From Boswellia sacra (Eukaryota > Streptophyta > Magnoliopsida > Sapindales > Burseraceae), in NCBI GenBank assembly GCA_013180625.2, contig SNVD02005036.1, positions 62,001 through 126,000 of the forward strand: a DNA stretch of 64,000 bases, written 5' to 3'. Below, piece after piece: positions 34,756 through 46,931 of the stretch. The first letter of the stretch is position 1; the number at the start of each line of letters is the position of its first letter. Made by a program: the position numbers and the translations under genes. Below the pieces are notes generated by a model. That model was not told the origin of the DNA, did no database searches, and saw only the letters and a program-made list of their open reading frames with translations.

Positions 34756-36165
34756 TTGAAGTTGGCAAGTGAGGGGAAGACACGACGCTTTTTGCTTGAT
34801 GAAGGCCTACTCCTCACAACCGAGAATCGCTTATTTGTGCCTAGACATGGGAACTTGCGAAAGGAAATCATCAAGGAGTGCCATGATTCCAAGTGGGCTG
34901 GTCACCCAGGTATGGCACGAACCCTTGCACTTGTGCAAGATTCCTATTATTGGCTCCAAATGCGGGAAGATGGGGAAAGCTACGTGAGGACTTGTCTTGT
35001 GTGCCAACAAGACAAGGTTGAGCACCAACGTCCAGCGGGGTTGCTAGAACCCCTACCAATTGCAGAAAGGCCATGGCAAAGTGTGTCAATGGACTTCATC
35101 GTGGCCTTACCAAAATCTGAAGGGTATGGAAGCATAATGGTGGTGGTCGATCGATTTAGCAAGTATGCCACCTTCATACCCGTCTCTACGGATTGTATCG
35201 CGGACGAAGCCGCTCGAACATTCCTCAAACACGTAGTGAAGCTATGGGGAGTTCCACAAAACATTGTAAGTGATCGTGACCTTCGCTTCACGGGTAGATT
35301 TTGGGGAGAACTCTTTAAATTATTGGGGACCGACTTAATCTTCTCTACAAGCTTTCATCCCCAAACCGACGGGCAAATCGAGTGCATAAATGCTTTGCTT
35401 GAGCTATACTTCAGGCATTATGTGAGCGTCCATCAACACGATTGGGTAAAGTTGCTAGATGTTGTCCAATTCTCTTGTAACCTCCAAAGGAGCAAGGCAA
35501 TCGACAAGAGTCCCTTTGAGATCGTGACAGGACAACAACCAATGACTCCCCATGCCATAGCCTCGACATATGGAGGGAAGAGCCCAGCGGCCTACAAGCT
35601 TGCAAAGGAGTGGCATGAATAAGCCGACATCACAAGAGCATGCTTAGACAAGGCCGTCAAGAAGATGAAGAAGTGGGTGGATACAAAAAGACGACACCTC
35701 GCATTCCAAGAGGGGGACTTAGTACTCGTCAAGCTCCTACCCCAACAATTCAAATCACTTCGCAAAGTGCACAAGGGGTTGGTGCGAAAATACGAAGGTC
35801 CCTTCCCAATTGTCAAACGAGTGGGTGAAGTCTCTTACAAGGTACGCTTGCCCCCTAACCTCAAGATCCATCCGGTCTACCATGTGAGCTTCCTCAAGCC
35901 CTATCATGAGGATAAGGAGGATCCAAGTCGAAGCGAGTCCAAACGTGCACCCAAAGTCGTCGTCACCTCATTCGACAAGGACGTGGAGTACATCCTTGCA
36001 AATCGAGTGATTCGAAGGAGAGGAGTTCCACCATACACCGAATACTTGGTGAAGTGGAAAAATCTTTCGGACAGCGAGGCGAGTTGGGAGCGCGAAGATC
36101 TCTTGTGGCAATTTGGCGAGCATATCCAACGCTACAAGGACGAGAGCGTGCCGAGGACGTCGTAG
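34756..36165 (+). pseudogene. Chromovirus integrase with chromodomain, one stop
   Basis: The HHCC zinc region (ECHDSKWAGHPGMART...CLVCQQDK) is followed by the DDE core: MDFIVALP, NIVSDRDLRFTG and HPQTDGQIECINALLE, with the three acidic residues visible. A TAA at about 35620 breaks the frame between the core and the C-terminal part (ACLDKAVKKMKKWVDTKRRH, GDLVLVKLLPQQ, KIHPVYHVSFLKPYH). The C-terminus is a chromodomain: VEYILANRVIRRRGVPPYTE, YLVKWKNLSDSEASWERED. Apart from that stop, this is the best preserved part of the element. Confidence 0.93.
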
Positions 36166-36182
36166 AAATAGGTGGGGGAGGA

Positions 36183-36764
36183 TGTTACAGCCCGTCCAAT
36201 TTGCTTACTAGAGTGGCCCAAATATGTGCACAAGGCTTGGCCCAGTTTCTAGGAACCATGCAAATCCAAGCCCATTTTCTAGAAACTTTTGCAAGTCGAA
36301 TATGCACTACTATCACATGTAAAAATACATAGTCAAGGTGGTTCACCTACCATATTTAGATAGTCAAAGGTAGTTGACCTACCACACCTAATTTAGGTAG
36401 GAATCATTTGTGGCCATTGGATGTATTGAATCCTAGCCATTCATTTGGGAGGTGGATTAGTATAAATACCCCTCCATGACTCATTTGTAAGGCATCCCCA
36501 CAAATCCCTACAAATCTTACAAATCCAAGCTAATTCAAGCAAAGTTGTAATCAAGCACTCTTGTGTAATACAAAGCTCTTTTGCACTTGCAACACTTGCC
36601 TCTAAGTTCCATCTCTTCTCTTCTAGCCTCTAAAGCTCTTTTGACTCAACGGCCCTAACTTCTCCTTGAGCGAGAAGCAAACTTCTAGGCTTACTTAGCA
36701 ACTTTCGGGTTCAAGTTGGCTAAGTACCGCACGAGCAGCTGCGCAAAACTCTAAGCTTGTGACA
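36183..36764 (+). repeat. 3' LTR of chromovirus
   Basis: TGTTACAGCCCGTCC...GCTTGTGACA, 582 bp, with the TATA box at 36461-36468. It keeps the canonical TG start. Confidence 0.93.
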
Positions 36765-36789
36765 ATATGCTAGTGTTGCTAGAGCTTAA

Positions 36790-37337
36790 TGTCACGACCT
36801 TAGCTAGCGTAGAGGTTTGCGCAGCTGTTTGTGCGGCACTTAGACAACTTGACTCGAAAGTTGCTAAGTAAGCCTTTAATGCTAGTCTTCTCGCTCAAGG
36901 AGAAGAAAAGATCGTTGAGTCAAAGAGCTTGTAGGCAAAGAAGAGAAGAGATGGAGACAAGAATTGCTAAGCAAAAGAGCTTTGTATTATACTTGAAAGC
37001 TTTACAATGCTTAGATGCTTTGTGAATATTTGTGGATTCTTGTGGATGATTTACAAATGAGCTTGGAGGGGTTTATATAGTGAACCAACTCTTAAATGAA
37101 TGGCCTAGATCTAATGCATCTAAGGGTCCTAATTCATTCTTATCTACTACATTATCTAGATATGTACAAAAGGATATTATCTACTCAATAATCTAAATAA
37201 ATACAAGAGATAATTATAGAAGTTAATCTTGCTAAAGAATTCTAGAAGATGGGTTTGGGTCTGAGCTTTTTAGAAGCTAGGCCAAGCCTATAACATCTTT
37301 GAGTCATTCTAGCAAGTAAATTGGGCGGGTTGTGACA
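36790..37337 (-). repeat. Solo LTR of a related chromovirus family, opposite strand
   Basis: Read on the minus strand it is TGTCACAACCCGCCCAATTT... ending ...GGTCGTGACA, 548 bp. It is collinear with the chromovirus LTR (shared CCCAATTT.CTT.CTAGA, CTTGGCC, TCAAGCT-type and AGTTGCTAAGTAAGCCT blocks) but clearly diverged. A TATATAAA-type box is at about 37064-37075 (minus). TTAA flanks both ends, so it is a complete solo LTR left by recombination of a full element. Confidence 0.88.
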
Positions 37338-38161
37338 TTAAGCTAGCAAAAGTGATAGGAAGAGAGCAATTCTCCCATTTTGTAAGTGCCAAATTTGCCC
37401 AATTGAAAACTTATTAGCATTTAGAGACAATGATTTGTCTTGAAAATCAGGACAAAAACAAGATTAGCTTATCTTGAAAATCGGATAATATGTCAATAAC
37501 ATAGGTGGTTAGGCATGATTTGATAGACCATGCCAATGTTCCAATCAGCCTACACTACAATCAAACCAAGGAGACAAACACAAATCATTCAACTGGAAAG
37601 TGCGTTTAGCCATCTTTTTGATACATAGCTACTTTCTCCCAAAGCAAAAGCTAACATTATGGATAAATGGGGTATTTTATTTTATTTTCCTTGCACAAAT
37701 TGGCAACACATAAGAGACTATTGATTGTTGATGTATTAGGACGGTTTTCCCCTGGCTTAAGATGGAACAATTATGTTTCTGTTTATAAAGCTTAATTTAG
37801 TCTGTTTTGTTTTCCGTATAGAAAAGGGTAAATAACAGTGCCTCCTTCTCGGCGGTACCTCAAACTAACCCTTTTCTCCTCAATTTTTTTTTTTTTAAAG
37901 TTAAGTACATAAATGTTCCTTCATTTATTTTTACATTCAAGGTTCAAATAGGAATTCTAATATTAGATGAAAGATAAAAGTGTAGTCGTTTTATAAAATC
38001 TCAGCGGTGAAAAATATTTCTCAATATTGTAACCAAATTTGAGTTAATAAAAAATTTCATTTTGTCTAAAAGAAATTCATCAATATTGTAACCCTCTTTT
38101 AAAGTACAAATAATATATTTAATACATGTTATACAATACAGAAAAAATGTCATTTAATGCA
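37338..38161. other. AT-rich intergenic segment
   Basis: No gene, LTR or clear repeat recognised. It lies between the solo LTR and the gag-only retroelement. Confidence 0.5.
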
Positions 38162-38483
38162 TGACGAGAAACCCGTAACAATAACAAACTAAAATCAAAC
38201 ATTCTCTCAACAATCACTCACACTCACACACAATCAACTAACAATCAACTGAATTCTTATTTAATATCAAAAATCAATGTCTGAATAATGTCTAACAAAA
38301 TAATAATGAAACCCTACATTTATACTAATCAAGACATATTGGAATTTGAGTCAATTAGGAAAGTCAAGATCCCTAATTGAGTTAAAATCCCTAAATCATA
38401 AAATTCTTCAATTAAACTTTAAATAACTAAATTATTGAAAAGATTCAATTATCCCTAATGTAAAAATATCCCATGCTACATCA
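38162..38483 (-). repeat. 3' LTR (left) of gag-only element
   Basis: 322 bp, TGACGAGAAACCCG...CATGCTACATCA in plus orientation. Confidence 0.9.
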
Positions 38484-38619
38484 ATTCTCCTCCGCTTAGA
38501 AAACTTGACTCCTGGCGAGTTGCTCAACGCGGATGTTACCAAAACACAATAAAACACTAAGTCTTGTCTTGCATAAACATAGGAATGTCGTCGATCCAAG
38601 TCTGCACTTCACGATAGTC

Positions 38620-39735
38620 TTAGAACATAGATACTAGCAGTTGAAAACTAGACAATGTTGCTTTGATAGACGTCAATGTTGGTGAAGAAACAATCCACAT
38701 TAAAAGAGATTTCAAAATAGAGATAAGCATGCCTTGGTTTGGGCTTTGATCTAACACATTAGAGACTCCCAAGAAATCAACTTCAATTTTGGACTTGGAG
38801 ATAACTTCTCGAAGTGGTTTTGGAGACTTAGAAATTTTTTCTTCATGAGATAATTCAACTTTAATCTTTGTTACGGAGACTTCTTTTTTTGACAGATGGA
38901 TGTTTTCAATTGGCTTCTCATCAACCACTGGCACAACTTCATTAGGATGCTCTCTAACCTTGAAATCTTCAACATGTATAGGCTCAATTTCACCTATAAG
39001 CTCTTCCTCAATAAGACTATCTTCAATCTTGACTTTAACATCATTAGCTTGAATCTCAACCTCATGATCATCTTCACTTGGAACTTCCTTATTCATAGTT
39101 ACTTTCTCAACATCTTTCTCAACATCTTCTCTTGCACATAGAACTTTATTTTCTATAAATTCACACTTGGTAGGTTGGACTTTCTTACTAAGATATGGGG
39201 TAAAGATAGAAGAAGGACTATTTTAGGGAGGTGTTTGAGTGACAATTGATAAGTTCTTATAGAGCTCATCGTATTGGGCAAGTAATCTATCTAATCGATC
39301 TAAATCAATTTTCTTATCATAATACTCATGATTTTAAGATCGATAACTTACCACTTTTTGAAACTTAGGCATATATCTTGGCCTAAGATGTGAAGTTATA
39401 AAAGTATCAATTACTAAACATTTTATCTCATCCCATGATGGAAGTTCTCCTGTTCTTCCACGATATTTGCGCTTAACCATCCATCATTAAAAAGCAAAAT
39501 CTCTCAGTTGGGTTACACCACAATCAACCATCATATCTTCTGGAAGATCTACATCATAAAAATATCGTTCCAAGCTATCAAACCAGTGAAAAATCTCTTT
39601 AACATGACAACGGAAGTCAGAAAGAATAATTTTCACATAAGGACGGCAACGAATCCCATAAAAATCTAAGCGTTTATTGAAAGCAATATCATGTTTCTTA
39701 CGTTTATTGTTGCTTTGATAACTCCAATAAGCCAT
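38620..39735 (-). pseudogene. Gag-like ORF of the TR-GAG element, decayed
   Basis: Starts MAYWSYQSNNKRKKHDIAFN at 39735 and contains WFDSLERYFYDVDLPEDMM, a gypsy-type gag pattern. A stop at 39487-39489 is followed in frame by WMVKRKYRGRTGELPSWDEI, HLRPRYMPKFQKV and then more stops. An open acidic stretch from 39096 to 38620 (MNKEVPSEDDHEVEIQ...) ends the region. Its C-terminal part is unlike known retroelement proteins and may be low-complexity linker. No zinc knuckle is seen. The product, if any, would be a truncated capsid. Confidence 0.7.
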
Positions 39736-40254
39736 TGGGATTGAATTGCAAAAGTCAAAGATATGGAAGGCAACACAAAAATGGGTTAAACTACAAATTC
39801 TGAGACATGAAGGACTCCACGTAACTCTTCAAAGGTTCAGGGGCTGATAATATTATCCAAGCAAGCCTAAAATCTTATTTTTTGAGTTTTGAACACTTTC
39901 CGGTAGGAATTAGTAGTCGGCAAAGAAGGGAAAGTTGACGGAGAGAGGCTGATCTATCACTTGGTGGTGGAGGTAAGACACCACTCGCCGGTAGGCGGCA
40001 ATGAACAGTAACGACGGCGAACGGTTTTTGGCAGTCTTGAAGCATTTTCGGTGTGATTCTGGTGACAGTGATGAAGAAAAGAATGATGGGGACGACCCGA
40101 TCTACAAGTTGATGTATTTGGTGATGGGCGATGCGTCGGTGGCTGATGATGAACAGTAACTCTAGCGATAAACAGTACAAACAGTGATTGTGCTTGGAGT
40201 TTATAGACTTTAGGATAAATTTTTGTGAAATGATGTTAGGCTTTGATACCAAAT

Positions 40255-40647
40255 TGACGGGTAACCCGTAACAAGAACAAACTAAAATTAAACACTCTCT
40301 CAACAATCACTCATACTCATACACAATCAATCAACAATCAACTGAATTCTTATTTAATATAAAAAATCAATGTCTAAATAATGTCTAACAAAATAATAAT
40401 GAAACCCTATATTTATACTAATCAAGACATTTTGGAATTTGAGTCAAATTAGGAAAGTCAAAATCCCTATTTGAGTCAAAATCCCTAAACTAACAATTTA
40501 GGTTTGAATCAAATTAGGAAATGTCAAGATCTCTATTTGAGTCAAAATCCTTAAATCATAAAATTCCTAATTCAATTAAATTTTAAATAACTAAATTATT
40601 GAAAAGACTCAATTATCCCTAATGTAAAAATATCCCATGCTGCATCA
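40255..40647 (-). repeat. 5' LTR (right) of gag-only element, with internal duplication
   Basis: 393 bp, TGACGGGTAACCCG...CATGCTGCATCA. It is 71 bp longer than the left LTR because a segment with GAATCAAATTAGGAAA.GTCAA...TATTTGAGTCAAAATCC is duplicated in tandem. Confidence 0.88.
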
Positions 40648-40723
40648 ATGCAATATTAAACCAATACAATTTCCGAATATTATGATCATCCTTGTCACTA
40701 CAATAATTTCTAAAACATTATAT

Positions 40724-40726
<3 letters not shown>

Positions 40727-40785
<59 letters not shown>
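40727..40785. repeat. (AT)n microsatellite
   Basis: About 25 consecutive AT/TA units after an (AC AT)-type start. It is expected to be length-variable. Confidence 0.95.
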
Positions 40786-40791
<6 letters not shown>

Positions 40792-42476
40792 TTATCAATA
40801 ATGATTGTGATTAAATGTAGAGAGAAAAAAAAAGAACAAGCCATAAAATTTCATCACTAATACTACATACATAATAGATAAGGAAAGTTAGAATAAACTG
40901 CATGGTAATTATCCATCTAATAAAATAAAATTCGGCAAGAGTTATTTGAATTAGTTATATGTATAAAATTACTTCAATGTTATTGAAATACAGAAAAATG
41001 ATGTGATATAGTGGTCCTATCTTTAGCCTTTTATTAGTAAGACATTATCTCGTAAAAAGTCTTTGAGGAGAAAGACTCACTTTATCATATATCAATCAAT
41101 TTAATAAAATTTTATCATAAACATATTAATTCACGTAGTAATCAATGTCAACATGGTAATTTTATGGGATAGGCATAGGATAGGAGAGAGTTCTCAACAA
41201 ACACTTCTCGCTTGTCACATATTATAACTTGTAATTGGATTGATAATAATTATTAGAATAATTTAAATAACTATAAATAATAAAGTACTAGCTTAAAGCA
41301 AAATACTAAAGGAAACAATCCTCACTTATTTTATAATTAGAAAAGAAAAGAAAAAACTCATTCTATTTTGCTTTCTTTCCTCTCTTTGTGGATCATAAAA
41401 CATCAAAATTATTAAAATGTAATTATATCCTTATCATTAAAATCTAATTTATTATTGAAAATTCCAAATAATTTATGTTTTTATTTCAAAATATAAAATA
41501 GAGAAAATACAAAAAGTGATTAAATTTTGGGAGTGTTTCTAGACTGATAAAAAAATCTTAATTTTATATTTTGTTAGTAAAATCTTTTTAATTTTGTTAG
41601 ACATTAGCTAAACTAGCTATGTTTGTTTAGTTTAACAACTTCTACCTTGCTCACACTTCTCAAGCGCTGTCAAACAATTAAACAAACATTAAATTGAATG
41701 CCGTGCACCCAAGTGTTGTAAGACAAATAATAGTGTGTTCTTTTATGATCTAGTGTTTTTGTTTTCAATTGAATTTAGAAATATATGGTTGATTTTAAAT
41801 TATTTTGAATTTTGAAAAAGATATGTGGTTGAGATTGAGTGTAAATTATATTAGAAAATGTGCGGCACAAAAAATATGATTTGTATAAAAGTACAGAACC
41901 TAAATAAATGAGAAATAGGCAATGAGCATTTAAGTTTAATTTGAAACCTTGCTCCACCGTTGCCTATCTATTATTCTCGGACAATTGAATAAACGTCAAA
42001 CAAGTTTATTCAATAGTAAGATATCTTACTTGGTGCTTATGGAGTATCGTTGGATATCTCACACGACTCTTATTGAGTATTATTAGATAACGAAACTTAT
42101 GTTAATTAAATAGTGGTATAAATAATTTAAGTAAGTTTTTGGAAAAAAAAAACTAAAACATTCCAATAAGTTTTATTTAACCAAATTTAATTAATTGATT
42201 ATTTTAAATAATATTTTTAAAGAACTGTATTGTAAGATACAAACAGGCTCTGAACTTGACCGTGAATGAGTTTTTAAGTACAGAAGAAGAACAAGTCCAA
42301 ATCAAACCAAACTGGACGCTCACATCAACATTTTTCTTGTATTATCATGTCAACCTCATCATTCACCATGCTCCCTTGAATCTGAGCCGTTGATCTTCAT
42401 CATCCGAATCATCCCGATCGATGCACCTTAATGTTCTTCTACAAATCTAGGGTTTCCTGCTCCACTCTCCATCACC
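40786..42476. other. Intergenic region upstream of the UBP22-like gene
   Basis: AT-rich, no gene seen. The last 60 bases look like a 5' UTR (CTAGGGTTTCCTGCTCC). There are no identifiable LTR or TIR ends. Confidence 0.5.
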
Positions 42477-45400
42477 ATGTCATCCAAGATCAATCACCAC
42501 CGCAAGATCAACGGTCAGATTTTCTTCCCCCACCCCTGTCCCCATCTCGCCGACTTCCGCGTCCGTAACGGCTCCAAGCCGTTCCGCGCCATCCAGGACT
42601 GCCTCCGGGTCAAGCCACCCGGAGGCCGCGCCGCCATACGTCGTGACCCCTCCGAGGTCCCCCGCTGCGGCGCGTGCGGTGACGCCTCCCATCCACGCCT
42701 CTACGCCTGCATGGCCTGCGCCGCAATCTCCTGTCACGCGCCTCCGCATTCCTCCCACGTCGCTATGCACGCTACCGCCGCCTCCAGTCCCCCCGGTCAC
42801 GAGATCGCCGTCGACGTGGATCGGGCCGAGCTCTTCTGTTGCGCGTGCCGTGACCAGGTGTACGACCGTGATTTCGACGCGGCGGTGGTCCTGGCGCATA
42901 CGACGACAAGGAGCTTAATTCAGGCGTCGAAACCTGAGAACCTTCGAAAACGGCGACGTATAGATTACCGTCCGTGGAGCCCAGATTTGCGGGAGCACGC
43001 CTTGATGGTTAACAACTCAATTCCAATCGATAGCGTTAACGGCGTTAGTAACGGCGATCTGCCGCGGGGGTTACGTGGGCTGAATAACTTGGGAAACACG
43101 TGCTTTATGAACTCGGTTTTGCAGGCATTGTTCCATACGCCGCCGTTGCGGAACTACTTCCTTAGTGATCGCCATAACCGATATTTTTGCCAGTCGAAGA
43201 ATGGTGTTAAGTTGTGTTTGGCTTGCGACATGGACGCCATGTTTTCTGCCGTGTTTTCCGGAGATCGGACGCCCTATAGCCCCGCCAAGTTCTTATACAG
43301 GTGGGTTGTGATTGTGATTGTGGTAAAGTTAAATTATGATTTGAGGTTTTGTTTTCTTTGACACAAGATTTTGATTCACCTTTGAAATGAAATGGAATCT
43401 ATTGCATTGTATTGTAGTTGGTGGCAACATGCTTCGAACCTAGCTAGTTATGAGCAACAAGATGCCCATGAATTTTTCATCTCAATGCTTGATGGGATTC
43501 ATGAGAAGGTGGAGAAGGATCAGCCAAAGCCTCGTAGTCAAGGTAACTCTTCTTTTTCCTTTCCTTTCTTATTCTGACTTATGGTTGTGTAAGCAACAGT
43601 TTTAGTGCAAGAAATTGATTTGTGTAAGGAACATTCTTTCAATGAATTCAAATCTTCCCACTATATCTTTAATTTTAAGACATAAACCAACCATAATAGA
43701 TAAAAAAAGGAAAATTAATTTATTTAAAATTATGGTTATGTTGGACCGTTTGCGTCGAAGTGGTATGCCGTGCTTTATGACTCGGACTTATTTGTTTTCT
43801 TGCTTTCATAAGAATTGTTTGTTTATGCTAAATGTTATTAATCGAGGCAGCAGGTTTAGGGTATACTTCATACAGTTTTCTTTTATTCTAGTTGGTTTTA
43901 TTATATTGGATTTTGTAGAATCAATTGGAACTCTTGAAGCTGTCTTAGTGATTGCCTTTTTTGTTATTTGAATCTTCTTTAAAACATGCTACAATTTATT
44001 TATTGCTTATCCATCCAAGCTGTGAAAGATAGTTTTTGTTTCTTGGTATCACCCAACAATTTATGTTGGTATTTTGAATTCCATAATAAAAGATCATTAG
44101 TCAGCTTAGTGCATGATCAATAGACTGTCAAATTTTCAAGATTTAAGAGGAAGGAAGCAGTAAATACGGGTGGGAGCCTGTACTTGGCACAGGAGCTTAT
44201 TCTGTAACTTAAGCTTGATTATGTCAATGTGGGAAAATGATGCATTTCTGAAGCACGAAGTGTGAATTAAACTTGATATCATGCTAAGATTGCAAGATAG
44301 GTAGAGATCTCTTAAAATGCCACTGATGCCCCAATCTTTGCTTTCTTAGTATTTCTTTGGGATCAAGTTGATCCAAGATACTTTTAAGGATTAAGAAGTA
44401 ACCACAACATTTAACTGCAGGGTTTGGGTTTAGATTCGTGTCTGTTGCCCTAGGGGTTGTCAAGTGCTTCCTGATTTAGGGCTAATACACAACCTCAACC
44501 TGCAGGCTTGGTGATGTTATCTGCTTCACTCCTGTAAGTCAACTTTTCCTCCTAGCCTGCTGGTTTCATCATAGGAATTTCTTGTCTTCTTGATTATCAT
44601 TTAACTAAACCTTTGCCATTTATAGGGTCTTATATTATGACAAGGTTGATACCAGTCTCAGAGAGGAGGAGAGTTGCATTAGGTTCTTTGTGTTAAACAT
44701 CCTTCGAGCACCTTCATGTATTGGCAGAGATTTTGGGAAGTCATTTCTGCTAGTTGGCAGTGTGCTGGTGGTGCCTTTGTTCCCTCTTAATTTCTTGCTA
44801 GTTTCTATAGTCTAGTAATTGGGAGTAATATCAGCCATCAAATCTGTTTTATTCTCTAGTAGATCTTTTCCCAGAAACTCTTTCACATGCAGGAAGGGGA
44901 AGGAAGGGAAGTTATAAGCATTTTGTTAGGATGCCACTTTTTGCTTTTAATTTACGTGGCATATTATTCTCTTTAAAATTTGTTTGTGTGCAAGGAGGAC
45001 AACTAATTGTCTGAGTACAGAGAATTCATGTTCTAGCAGTTCTCTGTTGCAGTAGAGCCATTGAGATAGAAACAAGTTCCAACAAAATGATGTTATGTCC
45101 TTTCTGATAGCTATTGCATTGTGCTAAATAGTAGGTGTTATTCTATCTTTTAGATACACTCTCTTTCTGTCGTCCTAATCCACTAGAATGTTGTATACTT
45201 GAGCTATTATTCGTGTAACTTTGTGTATACATACATTTTGTGTGATACCAGGATTCTTTTCTTTGAAAGCGTTTGAGAATCTATGCCTACAATGAATATT
45301 TATATAATTTCAAATTCAGACTTCAATTTATGTCTGTCATGTCAAGTATATTTTGATAAATCTCATTTCCTTTGGTAGTGCAGGCACTGGAGACTGTTGT

Positions 45401-46153
45401 ATTGCTCATAGAGTTTTTTCTGGTATTTTGCGGTCTGATGTCATGTGTATGGCTTGCGGTTTTACATCAACAACATATGACCCGTGTGTTGATTTCTCAC
45501 TGGATTTGGAGCCAAATCAAGGGGGTTCGACAAAGTCAGTGTCAAAGTCAAATAATTCTTGCAATGGTGAGGCAGATAGCATGAATTCAAGCCAAAATTG
45601 TGGAATATCTACCTTGATGGGGTGCTTGGACCGATTTACAAGACCTGAGAGATTGGGATCAGACCAAAAGTTCTTCTGCCAACAATGTCAGGTTAGGCAG
45701 GAGTCGCTTAAACAGATGTCCATAAGAAAGCTTCCATTGGTTTCTTGCTTCCACATAAAAAGATTTGAGCATTCTTCTGTACGTAAAATGTCAAGAAAGG
45801 TTGATCGTTATCTTCAATTTCCATTTTCATTGGACATGGCACCATATCTTTCTTCTTCCATCTTAAGGAGTCGATTTGGGAATAGGTTTTTCCCTTTTGA
45901 TGGGGATGAGTCTGATGCTTTTAATGAACTCTCATCGGAGTTTGAGTTGTTTGCTGTTGTCACTCACACAGGTAAGCTAGATGCTGGCCACTATGTAACT
46001 TATTTGCGACTAAGTAATCGGTGGTACAAGTGTGATGATGCGTGGATCACTCAAGTCAATGAGAATATCGTGAGGGCTGCACAAGGTTACATGATGTTTT
46101 ACGTACAGAAGGTGCTTTATTATAGAGCAAGTGAGAAGCAAGTCGCCTCTTGA
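42477..46153 (+). CDS. UBP22: Ubiquitin-specific protease, UBP22-like (SAGA deubiquitinase module)
   Basis: CDS is join(42477-43300, 43418-43542, 45384-46153), 572 codons; all junctions are GT-AG and in phase. The N-terminal zinc-finger UBP domain (residues about 50-150: CGACGD, CMACAAISC, CCACRDQVYD) is followed by the USP catalytic domain: Cys box GLNNLGNTCFMNSVLQALFH (about 201-220), QQDAHEFFISMLDG, zinc-ribbon pairs CMAC and CQQC, His box HTGKLDAGHYVTYLRL and KCDDAWI. The architecture matches yeast Ubp8, human USP22 and Arabidopsis UBP22, nuclear enzymes that remove ubiquitin from histone H2B. Exon 1 is strikingly GC-rich compared with exons 2-3. The 1.84-kb intron 2 shows no coding segment. 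The gene converges with the transporter gene 778 bp downstream. Confidence 0.93.
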
Positions 46154-46931
46154 AATGGTCAACGGATATGAAAAAAAGTGCTGATGTTCAATTGTGCAAA
46201 AGCAAGTTGAACTGCATCAGAGGGAATCGGGTTAATTGAATTCACAATTAATCAAATGCCACGGCCAGATTTTTGTGTACCCATGGATACAGATTTCTTC
46301 AAGTTTCTATACTCCATGGTGGAAAGACTAAGGGAAATGCTCATGTATTTTGAAATGGTAATTTATAATTTTCTCAATTGGAGTGTAAAGTGAGCCTAAA
46401 TTTTTGAGGCATGAGAAAATTCGGGAAAGTCAATTTTATGAAGCTTTGGATTCATTGAAAATGATTTCTGATATGATATTTTTCCCTGCTCATTCAAGTG
46501 TTAATGGCGGGTTGATCATTTTCCATTGGTCCACTGTGGTCTACCGGTGTACTAGTCTCATGTACATGGATTTGTTTTGAAGCATAAGATTGGATTAGTA
46601 TTAGTTATCTATTTTCCTTTTTTTTTTCTTTGTTCTGTCTGTTTCCAAGAAAATTGGCGCTCTGATGACCTGAGGCTTCTCCTTTAATTGAATATATAGA
46701 TGATGCTTAATCCCCAAGAAGGGGAAAGCAGAAATCTGCTATAGCATGTTTTTTTTACTGTCTTCTATACATCAATGTCATGTTTATAGTTTATAACATG
46801 TATTAAAGATATCCCAAACTGCAATCACTTGAGAGGCATATTAGTTTTTCTTTTCAGCAGGTCAACAACACCGCATAAATTGCAGATGCAGAAGTACCAT
46901 ACATCATCAAGGTTATGACTTGCTTAAGCAA
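46154..46931. other. Convergent 3' UTR region between UBP22-like and transporter genes
   Basis: The two stop codons are 778 bp apart. No other gene fits; both transcripts are expected to end here, possibly overlapping. Confidence 0.55.

Larger units (their letters stand above)
30939..36764 (+). mobile_element. Ty3/gypsy chromovirus with two full LTRs
   Basis: Two 582-bp LTRs flank gag, protease, RT, RNase H, integrase and a C-terminal chromodomain, in gypsy order. The PBS is TGGTATCAGAGC at 31523-31534 and the polypurine tract GGTGGGGGAGGA lies just before the 3' LTR. The flanks share a 4-bp ATAT. The 5' LTR starts TATTACAG where the 3' LTR has TGTTACAG, so its first dinucleotide is mutated. 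Several frameshifts and Trp-to-stop changes make it non-autonomous now. The chromodomain is expected to steer insertion to marked chromatin. Confidence 0.95.
38162..40647 (-). mobile_element. Non-autonomous gag-only LTR retrotransposon (TR-GAG type)
   Basis: Two LTRs (38162-38483 and 40255-40647) both start TGACG and end GCATCA/ACATCA. A perfect 5-bp duplication, ATGCA, flanks the element. On the minus strand a PBS (TTTGGTATCAAAGC, at about 40240-40254) lies next to the right LTR and a purine tract (AAGCGGAGGAGAAT) next to the left, so transcription runs right to left. The 1.77-kb inside encodes only decayed gag-like protein: no protease, RT or integrase motif is seen. This fits the described TR-GAG class of short gag-bearing elements that depend on others. 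Confidence 0.9.

Noticed and set aside
39875..40306. 143-codon minus-strand ORF at the right LTR of the gag-only element
   Set aside because: It runs across the LTR boundary and the PBS, so it is not a plausible protein; the gag-like frame starts further downstream.
42480..42899. Long antisense ORF over exon 1 of the UBP22-like gene
   Set aside because: It mirrors the GC-rich sense exon, where stop codons are rare in all frames, and its Gly/Val-rich translation has no recognisable domain.
43615..43971. 118-codon ORF in intron 2 of the UBP22-like gene
   Set aside because: AT-rich, hydrophobic translation without domain match, and splicing exon 2 directly to exon 3 restores the conserved USP sequence.
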